36,317 nt of DNA from Spirochaetota bacterium (GTDB taxonomy: Bacteria > Spirochaetota > Spirochaetia > JABEVK01). The notes beneath the pieces were generated by a model that saw only the letters and a program-made list of their open reading frames with translations, did no database searches and was not told the DNA's origin. Positions 24,954-32,368 of this stretch are shown piece by piece. Within the stretch, counting starts at the first letter, position 1. Each line of letters starts with the position of its first letter. The translations under genes were made by a program, and so were the position numbers. The DNA lies in assembly GCA_020049045.1 (NCBI GenBank), contig JAIFLN010000019.1, forward strand, positions 67,609 through 103,925, in the 5' to 3' direction.

Positions 24954-26071
24954 CCCCGCCGGGTGTCGCCAAGGTGTTCTCCCAGGCAGAGCGGAGATAA
25001 TCCTCCATAAAACCGTCGATGTCTCCATCCATCACATTCTGGACTTGACCAACCTCATGCTTGGTCCGATGGTCTTTGACCATGGTGTATGGCTGAAACA
25101 CATAGCTTCGAATCTGAGAGCCCCACTCGATCGCCTTCTTATCTGCACTGTATTTGGCCATTTCCTTGTCTTGTTCAGCCTTGTAGAACTCGTACAGCCG
25201 ACTCTTGAGAATACTCATGGCCGTTGCTTTGTTCTTGTGCTGGGACCGTTCGTTCTGACACTGAACCACGATACCCGTGGCCAAATGGGTCAAGCGCACC
25301 GCCGAATCGGTCTTGTTGACGTGCTGGCCACCGGCTCCTTGGGCCCGATAGGTATCGATCCGGAGGTCATCGGGTTTGATTTCCACTTCGATGGTATCGT
25401 CAATTACAGGATGGACCGCCACCGAGGTAAAACTCGTGTGCCGTCGTGCAGCCGAATCAAAGGGACTGATCCGGACCATCCGGTGAACACCATGTTCGCT
25501 CTTGAGAAAGCCGTAGGCGAAATCCCCGGTGATTTGCAGCGTGGCTGACTTGACTCCGCCTTCCGCTTCCAGCAGATCTACCACCTCCACCTTGAATTTC
25601 CGACGTTCAGCCCACCTGGTATACATGCGCAGAAGCATGGATGCCCAATCGCAACTTTCTGTCCCTCCGGCTCCCGCATGAATGTCCACAAAAGCGTCGA
25701 ACCGGTCCGCCTCACCCGACAGGAGTTCTAGGACTCGTCGCGATTCGTACTGTTCCCGAACCTTTTTCAGCAGATCCTTGATCTCACTTTCCAAACTCTG
25801 GTCACCTTCGGCCATCGCAAGCTCAAACAAAGCTTGAAGGTCCTCCAGATCCCGAAGCAGAACAACCCACGGGTCAATGCGGTCTTTGAGCCTCTTAATG
25901 CCAGTCATGACTTTCTGAGCTCGCTCCTGATCGGTCCAAAAAGAGGGGTCGTGGGTCATCGACTCCTGGTCGGCGATCTGTTGGCGGATGACGTCGGGGT
26001 CAAAGACGCCTCCAGGTATCACGGATATCTTTTTCGAGAATAGAGATCGGGGATTGAAGGTCTTCGAGCAT
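24940..26071 (-). CDS. prfB: Peptide chain release factor 2, expressed through a programmed +1 frameshift
   Basis: RF2 terminates translation at UGA and UAA. The track frame (GTG 26022) lacks the true N-terminus. ATG 26071, with AGGAG 7 nt upstream, reads 23 codons (MLEDLQSPISIL...WRRL) and meets TGA at 26002-26000. The context CTTTGAC with GGAGG three bases upstream of CTT is the classical prfB +1 frameshift site, and after the shift the frame continues DPDVIRQQIADQ to the stop at 24940, about 376 aa in total. Domains: SPFDSAARRHTSF contains the UGA-recognition SPF-type motif, and GAGGQHVNKTDSAVRLTH the catalytic GGQ. It lies 17 bp after the Cas2-like gene. Confidence 0.95.
25999..26012 (-). 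promoter_or_regulatory. prfB programmed +1 frameshift signal
   Basis: On the minus strand GGAGG-CGT-CTT-TGA-C provides the internal Shine-Dalgarno, the three-base spacer, the slippery CUU and the UGA C context. When RF2 is scarce the ribosome slips to GAC and makes full-length RF2. This autoregulation is established for prfB. Confidence 0.93.
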
Positions 26072-26088
26072 GAGGAAACTCCTGTGAT

Positions 26089-26361
26089 CTAAGGTTTAAG
26101 GACGGTACGCTTCCACTTCTTTCCCTCAAGAGCCGTAATGACCAGGGTGTTTTCCAAGGGAAACTGATACAGCCTCAGCGTGTCGTAAAAATCCGTGAGC
26201 TTGTCAACTTCGAGTTTCAGCCGGGCCAGATTCTTCTCCGAAAGACTCGAAGTCTCGTAGAGATTTTTCTGTACCTTTCGAAAACCGTACTGGAGCAGGA
26301 GGTGATCCACCTTGATCCGACTGTCTTCGTTACCGTAGTCACAGGCCGCCGAAACAAACAT
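26089..26361 (-). CDS. Orphan Cas2-like small protein
   Basis: The 90-aa product MFVSAACDYG...DSRIKVDHLLLQYGFRKVQKNLYE resembles the Cas2 ferredoxin-like fold: a first beta strand ending in Asp, a basic helix (RxxKVxxLLxxYG), then the RVQxSxxE-type second strand, and a later hydrophobic strand (NTLVITALEG). There is no cas1, other cas gene or CRISPR array in the window, so it is not part of a visible adaptation module. It heads the prfB-ftsY-lol operon. I choose ATG 26361 because the upstream TTG used by the track is also the -35 hexamer of a good promoter, whose predicted start falls on or next to the ATG (leaderless). Cas2 kinship is an inference from pattern only. Confidence 0.6.
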   Translation of the reverse strand: MFVSAACDYGNEDSRIKVDHLLLQYGFRKVQKNLYETSSLSEKNLARLKLEVDKLTDFYDTLRLYQFPLENTLVITALEGKKWKRTVLKP

Positions 26362-26367
26362 GGGTCC

Positions 26368-26397
26368 AATGTAGGGCCTGGGGTGTGGCTCTGTCAA
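26368..26397 (-). promoter_or_regulatory. Promoter for the Cas2-like/prfB/ftsY/lol operon
   Basis: On the minus strand TTGACA (26397-26392), an 18-bp spacer and TACATT (26373-26368) are followed six bases later by the ATG at 26361. The predicted transcript would begin at or within a base of the start codon, consistent with the lack of a Shine-Dalgarno. Confidence 0.6.
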
Positions 26398-26403
26398 ATG
26401 GGA

Positions 26404-26432
26404 TTGATTTTTCGCCTCTCCTGTCGATAAAT
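26404..26432 (+). promoter_or_regulatory. Promoter for the secreted FN3/TPR-like protein
   Basis: TTGATT at 26404-26409, a 17-bp spacer and ATAAAT at 26427-26432 form a good promoter divergent from the Cas2-like one. Predicted start near 26438, leaving about 29 nt before GTG 26467. Confidence 0.6.
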
Positions 26433-26466
26433 GAAGAGTACAAATCCTTTTTCGACGGAGTGCTTG

Positions 26467-27717
26467 GTGAAAACGGTCCGAATCGCCCTGTTTTCGATAC
26501 TCGTCTCACTGGTTTCTGCGCTCTGGGCTCAAGAAGGAGTTGCCTACGTGTCGCGGTTAGCGGCTCAAGCAACCGCACAGAGTGTGATCTTGACCTGGAA
26601 AGACGCGGAGGGGTATGCGGGTGCCCAGTACGAGGTCTGGCGATCTGATAAAGAGATTGTGAAAGATAGCTTGTCAAAAGCAAAACTGCTGTCGACGGTG
26701 AAAGCCGGAGTCGAAGCTTTCGAAGATACCACCGTTACAACACCGTCCTTCTACCTCGTACTATTGAAAGACAACCAGGGCAATCGAAAGGGCTTCTATA
26801 TCCCCTATCGGAACAAGACAACGGTTGCTGTAAAACCCGACAGCACAGCGCAAGCAAGCACAGCCAAGATCAAGGTCGGTGCAGTAACCTACGCCAATCC
26901 CCAGGTGCTGATTCCCTTTTCAGCGGTTCCCTCAGATCGGAAACTCGTTGTTTTCCGGCGAGCCTCTGCCATAAGGGCACTGGCAGATCTTAAGGATGCA
27001 ACACTCCTTGGCAATACCACGGGAGCACAGACCCCTTACCATGACACCCCGGCTCCTGGTTTGGAGTTTTATTATGCAATACTCGACGCACAAGCTTTTG
27101 CGGATGGCAGGGCTGATGCGTTTCAAACAGAAAACACCACCGAGTTCCCAGCTGGATTCCCTCTTGTAGCCATACCTGCCGAAATCAAAGCCTCCTCTCT
27201 CGACAGCACCCTCCGACCTGGTATCAACCTCTCAACGAGGGCATTACCGCTTCCAAGACTGCAGTTTGGCACCGAACCAGAATCGGGAGTCCCCTTGGTT
27301 CCCACTGCCTATGAACCCATTCCCTCGACGGTGCTTCCACATGAGGCCGAGGCAGCCCTGCGCCGGTGGTCCAAAGCTACCCCATCCGGGCAGTCCCTCC
27401 CTCCCCAAATCGTTCTCCCTGAGGAACGCTCTGCAGTTCAGGAAGGCGCAGCGCGATACTTGGTTCAAATCCAGAAGGCCTATCTTGAACCTAAGGACTG
27501 GAAAGGTGCGGTGGATGCCCTTGAGAATGTCCTGAAACTAAGCCTGGATGAACGAACTGAGGCCCGGGCACGGTTTTATCTTGGCGAATCTCTTGCAAAC
27601 CTGAAGGAATACAGGAAGGCCTTTGTCGAATTTTTGGCAGCGAGGGTCTCCTACCCGAGCGAGACCCGTCCTTTCCTCGAAGCTCTCTTCAATCTTCTTG
27701 ATTCAGAGACAGACTGA
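26467..27717 (+). CDS. Secreted protein with FN3-like and TPR-like regions
   Basis: Starting at GTG 26467 the 416-aa protein opens with a signal peptide (VKTVRIALFSILVSLVSALWAQ). GGAG lies 6 nt upstream, and the track ATG at 26431 lies in the -10 box, so the later start is chosen. A fibronectin type III-like segment follows (AQSVILTWKDAEGYAGAQYEVWRSD, near residues 28-100) and a second similar one around 140-215 (FYYAILD). The C-terminal 80 residues are TPR-like helices (YLEPKDWKGAVDALENVLKL, ARFYLGESLANLKEYRKAFVEF). Likely a periplasmic or surface scaffold; no enzyme motif is seen. It converges on the GH57-like gene with a 29-bp overlap. Confidence 0.72.
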   Translation: MKTVRIALFSILVSLVSALWAQEGVAYVSRLAAQATAQSVILTWKDAEGYAGAQYEVWRSDKEIVKDSLSKAKLLSTVKAGVEAFEDTTVTTPSFYLVLLKDNQGNRKGFYIPYRNKTTVAVKPDSTAQASTAKIKVGAVTYANPQVLIPFSAVPSDRKLVVFRRASAIRALADLKDATLLGNTTGAQTPYHDTPAPGLEFYYAILDAQAFADGRADAFQTENTTEFPAGFPLVAIPAEIKASSLDSTLRPGINLSTRALPLPRLQFGTEPESGVPLVPTAYEPIPSTVLPHEAEAALRRWSKATPSGQSLPPQIVLPEERSAVQEGAARYLVQIQKAYLEPKDWKGAVDALENVLKLSLDERTEARARFYLGESLANLKEYRKAFVEFLAARVSYPSETRPFLEALFNLLDSETD

Positions 27718-29500
27718 GTCTAGACCGCCAGATTTCCCCTGGGTGAAGAATCAGCCACCATTGAGGTGCCAAACGGGCTCCGTCAAAACTGACCGCAGCA
27801 TCGGGAGCCCAGGACCAACCCTGAGTGATTTTTCGTGCTTCATCCGTAATCAGATACCCTGAAGCCTGAGTCAGGGCACCGAAACACTCGCCGGAAACTA
27901 AAGAGGGTTCTGGATAAGAAAGGTTAATTTCGGTAGTGAACCACCCTTCCCAGGAGGGTCCTGTCAACAACTCGAGCTCGAAATCCACGACAAGCGAATT
28001 ATCATCAAAGGTAAAACTTTTTTTGAGGCGCAGTGGCTGCCGGCCTTGATATCCATCTACGCTGTCTACCGTCATCAACTGAAAGCTCCAGCGTTCCCGG
28101 TTTAGTTCGACCAAGCGGTATTCCCGACGGAAAAAGAATGCTGCATCGACTCCTGGACGGTCAATTCTGTAGAATCGATCGACAAAAGCCATTGGCTTTG
28201 GTCCCTCACCGTCGACAGAAAGACTGGTGATATAGTTCCAAGGACGATCGAGAAAATCCCATTCAAAAACCTGTCCGCCAACCGGATCGATATAGAGGTT
28301 GTAAGTACTGCCCTGAAAAAGATACTCCTTTACCCCGTCAAGATCGAAGTCCTGAGAAGTGAGGGAAGGCTGAAATCTCGTCCGATCACGCAGGAGAGAT
28401 TCTGCATTGAGGAGAGCGGCGAAGGACTTTTGCCGATGGAGCGCCAACAATTCTTTGTCACCACCCCCAAGAAAACCAAGCCAATTCTGCGCTTTCCACA
28501 AATCGTCATAGGCACTTTTCTTTTTGTATTTGTCACCCCGGAGAGAAGAAACCATCAAATGGACATAAACCATTTTGTTGTATAATTGGTTGGCTGCTTC
28601 ATCATAGGCGAGGAACTGCTTCCAGCTTTGGGAACTCGACGACGGCCGTGAGGAAATACCGGTCCGTTTACACAGATCATCAAAGCTCGTGCCGGAAAAA
28701 TACGATCGTTCGAGTGCCTGCTGGTTCTTCTTCAAGAAACTCGAAGCCGTCACCGCTTCGATTTCCGGATAAAACGACCGCAACAGTTGAAGGAAAGACT
28801 CCAAACCAGCTTCGGAACGGGAAAGAAAATTCCCCTCTTCGGGGGTATCAATCGTCAAGAAAAGACTGAGCAGCTGGCGATCTTTTTTTCGTCGGGATGG
28901 AACCATCGCCAAGAAGGCTTCGAAGTCTCCTCCTTGAATTTTTTGAGCCAAATCTTGATGAAAGGGAAACACGGTCAGAAGTCGTCCCTGATGTTCGGTA
29001 AGCCTGGGAAGTCCTATCTGGGCCTGAGACAAACCGACTCGGCGGAAGTCACCCTCTTCCAGAAAAGTGTATTCCATTCCACTGCCGGTTAGGTGAACAA
29101 CCAACGCTGGATCCCAGACTCCCTTTGTCAACCACAACCCACGGGGCCTTCTACCAAGCAGTTTTCTGACGAGGGTCGTCAGCTCTTCGATCTGGCCCAA
29201 TCTGTCTGTTGGCGGAATGAGAGGTAGCAGCGGCGCATAATAACCGCCACCTAAAACCTCAACCTGCTTGCGTTTGATCATTTCTGAAAGCACAGACAAG
29301 TACTCAGAATGCTGTCTTTGGATCCAGTCCAGCAAGGGTCCGGAAAAAAACAGTGTTACGGGCACATCGGGAAAACGATACACAACTGCTACAAAAGGTT
29401 TGACAGCTGCCGAATAAAATTTTTCCAATTCTTCATCCGTGGAATGAATAGGAGGAGAGAAGCAAAATCCCAAAAGGAATTGCATTTTATCGAGGATCAT
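27689..29500 (-). CDS. GH57-family 4-alpha-glucanotransferase-like protein, probably catalytically inactive
   Basis: This 603-aa protein aligns by eye over its N-terminal barrel with GH57 4-alpha-glucanotransferases: PFVAVVYRFPDVPVTLFFSGPLLDWI, IPPTDRLGQIEEL, GLWLTKGVWDPALV, ITVFPFHQD-type, then DUF1925/1926-like C-terminal regions (DLDGVKEYLFQGSTYNLYIDPVGGQVFEWDF). The catalytic motifs differ: the HNHQP-type N-terminal motif reads CFSPP, GFYEP reads GYYAP, the nucleophile motif LTERVW reads LTKGVW, and DDGEKFG reads DTPEEGN. I infer a carbohydrate-binding or structural role. The start ATG 29500 overlaps the RnfA-like stop (TGATG), with GGAG upstream, so it is translated with the Rnf-like genes. 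Confidence 0.8.
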   Translation of the reverse strand: MILDKMQFLLGFCFSPPIHSTDEELEKFYSAAVKPFVAVVYRFPDVPVTLFFSGPLLDWIQRQHSEYLSVLSEMIKRKQVEVLGGGYYAPLLPLIPPTDRLGQIEELTTLVRKLLGRRPRGLWLTKGVWDPALVVHLTGSGMEYTFLEEGDFRRVGLSQAQIGLPRLTEHQGRLLTVFPFHQDLAQKIQGGDFEAFLAMVPSRRKKDRQLLSLFLTIDTPEEGNFLSRSEAGLESFLQLLRSFYPEIEAVTASSFLKKNQQALERSYFSGTSFDDLCKRTGISSRPSSSSQSWKQFLAYDEAANQLYNKMVYVHLMVSSLRGDKYKKKSAYDDLWKAQNWLGFLGGGDKELLALHRQKSFAALLNAESLLRDRTRFQPSLTSQDFDLDGVKEYLFQGSTYNLYIDPVGGQVFEWDFLDRPWNYITSLSVDGEGPKPMAFVDRFYRIDRPGVDAAFFFRREYRLVELNRERWSFQLMTVDSVDGYQGRQPLRLKKSFTFDDNSLVVDFELELLTGPSWEGWFTTEINLSYPEPSLVSGECFGALTQASGYLITDEARKITQGWSWAPDAAVSFDGARLAPQWWLILHPGEIWRSRLSLSLNQED

Positions 29501-30066
29501 CAACCCTTCTCCAAAAACGAAAAACCAAGACCCTGAAGAACAAGCCAGACAAGACCCAGAGTCATGAGTTTCAAAGGCAATCCTTGTATAAAGGGGGGAA
29601 TCCGTTCCCTTGACAACCGACTTAGCACACTGTTGAGAAGGAGCAGGGCAATTCCGTAACCAAGCACCACAGCAAGCGCTAAAAGCAGAATCTCAAGCAG
29701 ATTACTGCTCGAAGCTCCGACCAGGAGAACTCCACCGATGAGAAAACTATGAACGAGGTATTCTTTTGCCTGGGGCCACGACCCTTTGAAAGAACGCACA
29801 GAAGCAGAGTATGCAAAAGAAACCAAACCAAGCACCCCAAGAAGCAACAAGGTCCGCAAAAACTCCCAATGCAAAGGCTGAAGGAGAAACTGGTCAGGAA
29901 CCCAATACAAAACCACAGCCAATGAGAGAAGAACCCAGAGAAGGAGAGTCTTCCGGAAAAGAGACCATTGCCCCGCCGATGCCAAGAACTCACTAACACC
30001 AAGATAATGGAAAAACAGGAGATTATTCGCAAGGATGGAGGCGAAGACAATTTCGATAAAATTCAC
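29500..30066 (-). CDS. RnfA/NqrE-like membrane subunit lacking the iron-sulfur cysteines
   Basis: A 188-aa, highly hydrophobic protein of about six membrane helices. The N-terminus FASILANNLLFFHYLGVSEFLA matches the RnfA/RnfE/NqrD/NqrE family pattern (ALVNNFVLxxFLGICPFLG). In classical members one Cys in LGIC and one in a later TNC motif, together with the partner subunit, hold a membrane 2Fe-2S cluster; here LGIC reads LGVS and the whole protein has no Cys. Only one RnfA/E-type subunit is encoded, where classical Rnf has two. Start GTG with GGAG 7 nt upstream; 21 bp after the RnfD-like stop. Confidence 0.75.
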   Translation of the reverse strand: MNFIEIVFASILANNLLFFHYLGVSEFLASAGQWSLFRKTLLLWVLLSLAVVLYWVPDQFLLQPLHWEFLRTLLLLGVLGLVSFAYSASVRSFKGSWPQAKEYLVHSFLIGGVLLVGASSSNLLEILLLALAVVLGYGIALLLLNSVLSRLSRERIPPFIQGLPLKLMTLGLVWLVLQGLGFSFLEKG

Positions 30067-30087
30067 TTTCAGACTCCAGGCATCGTA

Positions 30088-31029
30088 TCACGCCAAACGA
30101 AAATCGTTAAGAGATTTTCGTCCCATACGCTGGTCAAGCCAAGGAACAAGCAGATTCATCAGAAGAACAGCATAACCGACGCCGTCGCCACCCAGACCCC
30201 AGGTTCGGATCAGAAACGATACAAAGCCGACTCCAGAAGCAAAAAGTATCAATCCCAAACGACCCAGGGGTCTGGAAGAAGGATCGGAAGCCAGAAAGAA
30301 CAGGTTCAAAAGAAAGGTTCCAGAAAACACCTGAAACAAGACATCTCCACCCATCAGTGCTGTCGGTATCGAAAAGGTGAGAAAAAAGAAAACCGGCACC
30401 TCCCAAGGAAAATAGCCTTTCGCCAAAAGAAAAATGGTGGCAGCCAGAAGAAACAATCCACCGGATTCCACGATCAATGCCGAAGAAGTATGGCTAAGGC
30501 CAAGAAACAGGTCGATGTAACCTGGCGGCAGCTGAATACTGAACCATGAAAAGGCATTTGTATTGAGCCAATTCGTCATTTCCAATCCATAAACGGAATC
30601 TGGTCCACCGATTCCCGTCGGAAACGGATAAAAAGACTGGGACCACCCCGCCTGAAGAAAAGCCCAGGCGATTAAGACGGGGTTGATCCAAGGAACCCCG
30701 CCCCCGCCAAAGAGGCCTTTCACAACAAGAATGGCAAAGGCACTTCCCAACACAGGAAGATACCAGGGGGCGTTGGAAGGGAGTAGGAGAGCCAGGAGCA
30801 AGCCCCAGAGAAGTGCGCCCCAATCCTGAGGCTCGTTTACACGCCGGAAACGCCGAAGTGCTTCATCAAATCCCCAGGCGGAGACCATGGAAAGGGATAC
30901 AAGAAGCAGAACAGGCCAACCTCTTTGCCAAGCAGAAAAAGCAACCACGGGAAGGAGTGCCAATAGAAAGGAAATATGAAACCGAAAGGTTGTCACTCGA
31001 TCGAAGGCCTGGGGCATTCTATACGCCAT
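30088..31029 (-). CDS. RnfD/NqrB-like membrane subunit without the FMN-attachment motif
   Basis: A 313-aa protein with eight or more membrane helices. Family landmarks: GLLLALLLPSNAPWYLPVLGSAFAIL, VKGLFGGGGVPWINPVLIAWAFL (FGGLGxNxFNPAxxxxAFL in RnfD), LFLGLSHTSSALIVESGGLFLL, LMGGDVLFQVFSGTFLLNLFFLASDPSSRPLG. The SGAT motif that carries covalent FMN in RnfD and NqrB is not present anywhere, nor is any Cys. The start ATG 31029 follows AAGGAG by 7 nt and overlaps the RnfC-like stop by 11 bp; the track start is six codons upstream. No RnfG or ApbE-type flavin transferase is encoded in the window. Confidence 0.82.
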   Translation of the reverse strand: MAYRMPQAFDRVTTFRFHISFLLALLPVVAFSAWQRGWPVLLLVSLSMVSAWGFDEALRRFRRVNEPQDWGALLWGLLLALLLPSNAPWYLPVLGSAFAILVVKGLFGGGGVPWINPVLIAWAFLQAGWSQSFYPFPTGIGGPDSVYGLEMTNWLNTNAFSWFSIQLPPGYIDLFLGLSHTSSALIVESGGLFLLAATIFLLAKGYFPWEVPVFFFLTFSIPTALMGGDVLFQVFSGTFLLNLFFLASDPSSRPLGRLGLILFASGVGFVSFLIRTWGLGGDGVGYAVLLMNLLVPWLDQRMGRKSLNDFRLA

Positions 31030-32311
31030 GGACTCGCTCCTTGGCATTTTGGAACTCAGAGACTAGCGGTACCCTCGAGGGACAGACGTAGGAACAGATT
31101 CCACATTCAATGCAGAAGCCCAGACCTTCCTCTCGGGCCAGTGCTATGTTTCCTTGTGTCAACGCCTTATGAAGATTCAAGGGTTCCAATCCAACAGGGC
31201 AGGAAGTGACACATTGACCGCACCGGATACAGGGGCGTTCCAAGCTCTGGTTAACCTCATCTTTTTCAAGTACCAAGACTGCCTGTGTCGATTTGAGAAC
31301 CGGTGTGGATAGCAGATCCACAGAATGACCTTGAAACGGCCCTCCGATTAGAATCTTGTGTTCTCCGGGATGCAGTCCACCCACATCTTTGAGGAGCTGC
31401 ACCAACGGAGTACCAATACGAACAAGATATACCCCGGGATGTTGTACACCACGACCTGAAACAACAATGGTCTTTTCAACCTGCGGCTTGGCCTCAACGA
31501 CAGCATCCCGTATGGCTAAAACCGAGGAAACATCAAGAATCAAGACCTTGGAACCCATGCCCGGAGCGACACTTACTCCAATTGTCTGAAGCAAGAGACC
31601 TTCCTGAGACTGGGGATATTTGAAGCTCAGTGCATGAAGGACAACACCCTCCAGCTCAGCAGAAAACCTCTTCACCCACAAATCGGGATGATCGGGATCA
31701 GATACATAATGTGTCTGTCGCGGTCGAAAAAGCTTTTGGAGAATCCGAATGCCCTCGACCAAAGCCTCAGAACGCTGGTCCTGAAGGTTCAGAGACAGTG
31801 TCAGGTAGGGCTCCGGTTGAAGGGCGTTGACCACTAGTGTCTCGATCATAGGGGAAAGGCTCTCAAGGTTCCTTCGGGGATCGAGGGGGCTGGATTCAAG
31901 AAAGATGCCGGCTTTTCTGACTCTATCCAAGAGTTCTTCATCAGAGACAGAGGCCCATTCTTTCTTGGTTACAGGATGGCCCGTGCGGCCAAATTCTCCT
32001 TCAAGTTGAACCAGCGCCGCACTGCTGACCACCCCACCGGGCAAAGGGATTTCTCGAAACTCGAGAATGCGACCAGGTATGGGGGAGTGAATGTCAAGGT
32101 CTCCCGAAAAGAGTCCCCGAGCCAAAACTTGGTCCTCTGCGACAGATTCGCCGACATTCACCATCCATTCGGCTCTAGCCCCGGTATATTGCGTCAGGGG
32201 GATGACCGCCAAAGAGGGCAGAAACAATGGTCGGATAGGTTGTGAACCGGTGAGGGAACGGAAGGAATCCACCAGGATGCCTCCCCTCGAAAACGACTTG
32301 ACCCTCGGCAT
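31019..32311 (-). CDS. RnfC-like iron-sulfur subunit with altered NADH/FMN motif
   Basis: A 430-aa peripheral subunit. The N-terminal RnfC barrel is clear (FSRGGILVDSF, VIPLTQYTGARAEWMVNVGESV, IHSPIPGRIL). The middle domain holds the SLBB-like ERVV-type strand (TIVVSGRGVQHPGVYLVRIGTPL) and GGPFQG. Two complete ferredoxin-type motifs, CIRCGQCVTSCPVG and CIECGICSYVCPS, should each bind a 4Fe-4S cluster. In classical RnfC the nucleotide pocket carries NAAECEPYL; here it reads NALQPEPYL, so NADH/FMN binding is doubtful. ATG 32311 is taken as the start, though its AGGAGG lies about 12 nt away. First of three Rnf-like genes, followed by the RnfD-, RnfA- and GH57-like genes. Confidence 0.85.
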   Translation of the reverse strand: MPRVKSFSRGGILVDSFRSLTGSQPIRPLFLPSLAVIPLTQYTGARAEWMVNVGESVAEDQVLARGLFSGDLDIHSPIPGRILEFREIPLPGGVVSSAALVQLEGEFGRTGHPVTKKEWASVSDEELLDRVRKAGIFLESSPLDPRRNLESLSPMIETLVVNALQPEPYLTLSLNLQDQRSEALVEGIRILQKLFRPRQTHYVSDPDHPDLWVKRFSAELEGVVLHALSFKYPQSQEGLLLQTIGVSVAPGMGSKVLILDVSSVLAIRDAVVEAKPQVEKTIVVSGRGVQHPGVYLVRIGTPLVQLLKDVGGLHPGEHKILIGGPFQGHSVDLLSTPVLKSTQAVLVLEKDEVNQSLERPCIRCGQCVTSCPVGLEPLNLHKALTQGNIALAREEGLGFCIECGICSYVCPSRVPLVSEFQNAKERVHGV

Positions 32312-32368
32312 CGGTTTAGCAATCCTCCTGTCGGATTCGCTCAAACTATCCCGTTGCCTTGACCCTCG

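Noticed and set aside
26089-26361. A CRISPR-Cas locus around the Cas2-like gene
   Set aside because: No cas1 or other cas gene and no regularly spaced repeats were seen within the window.
29679-30050. 123-aa minus-strand ORF in the RnfA-like region
   Set aside because: It is another frame of the RnfA-like gene; the family pattern and the coupling to the GH57-like start support the other frame.
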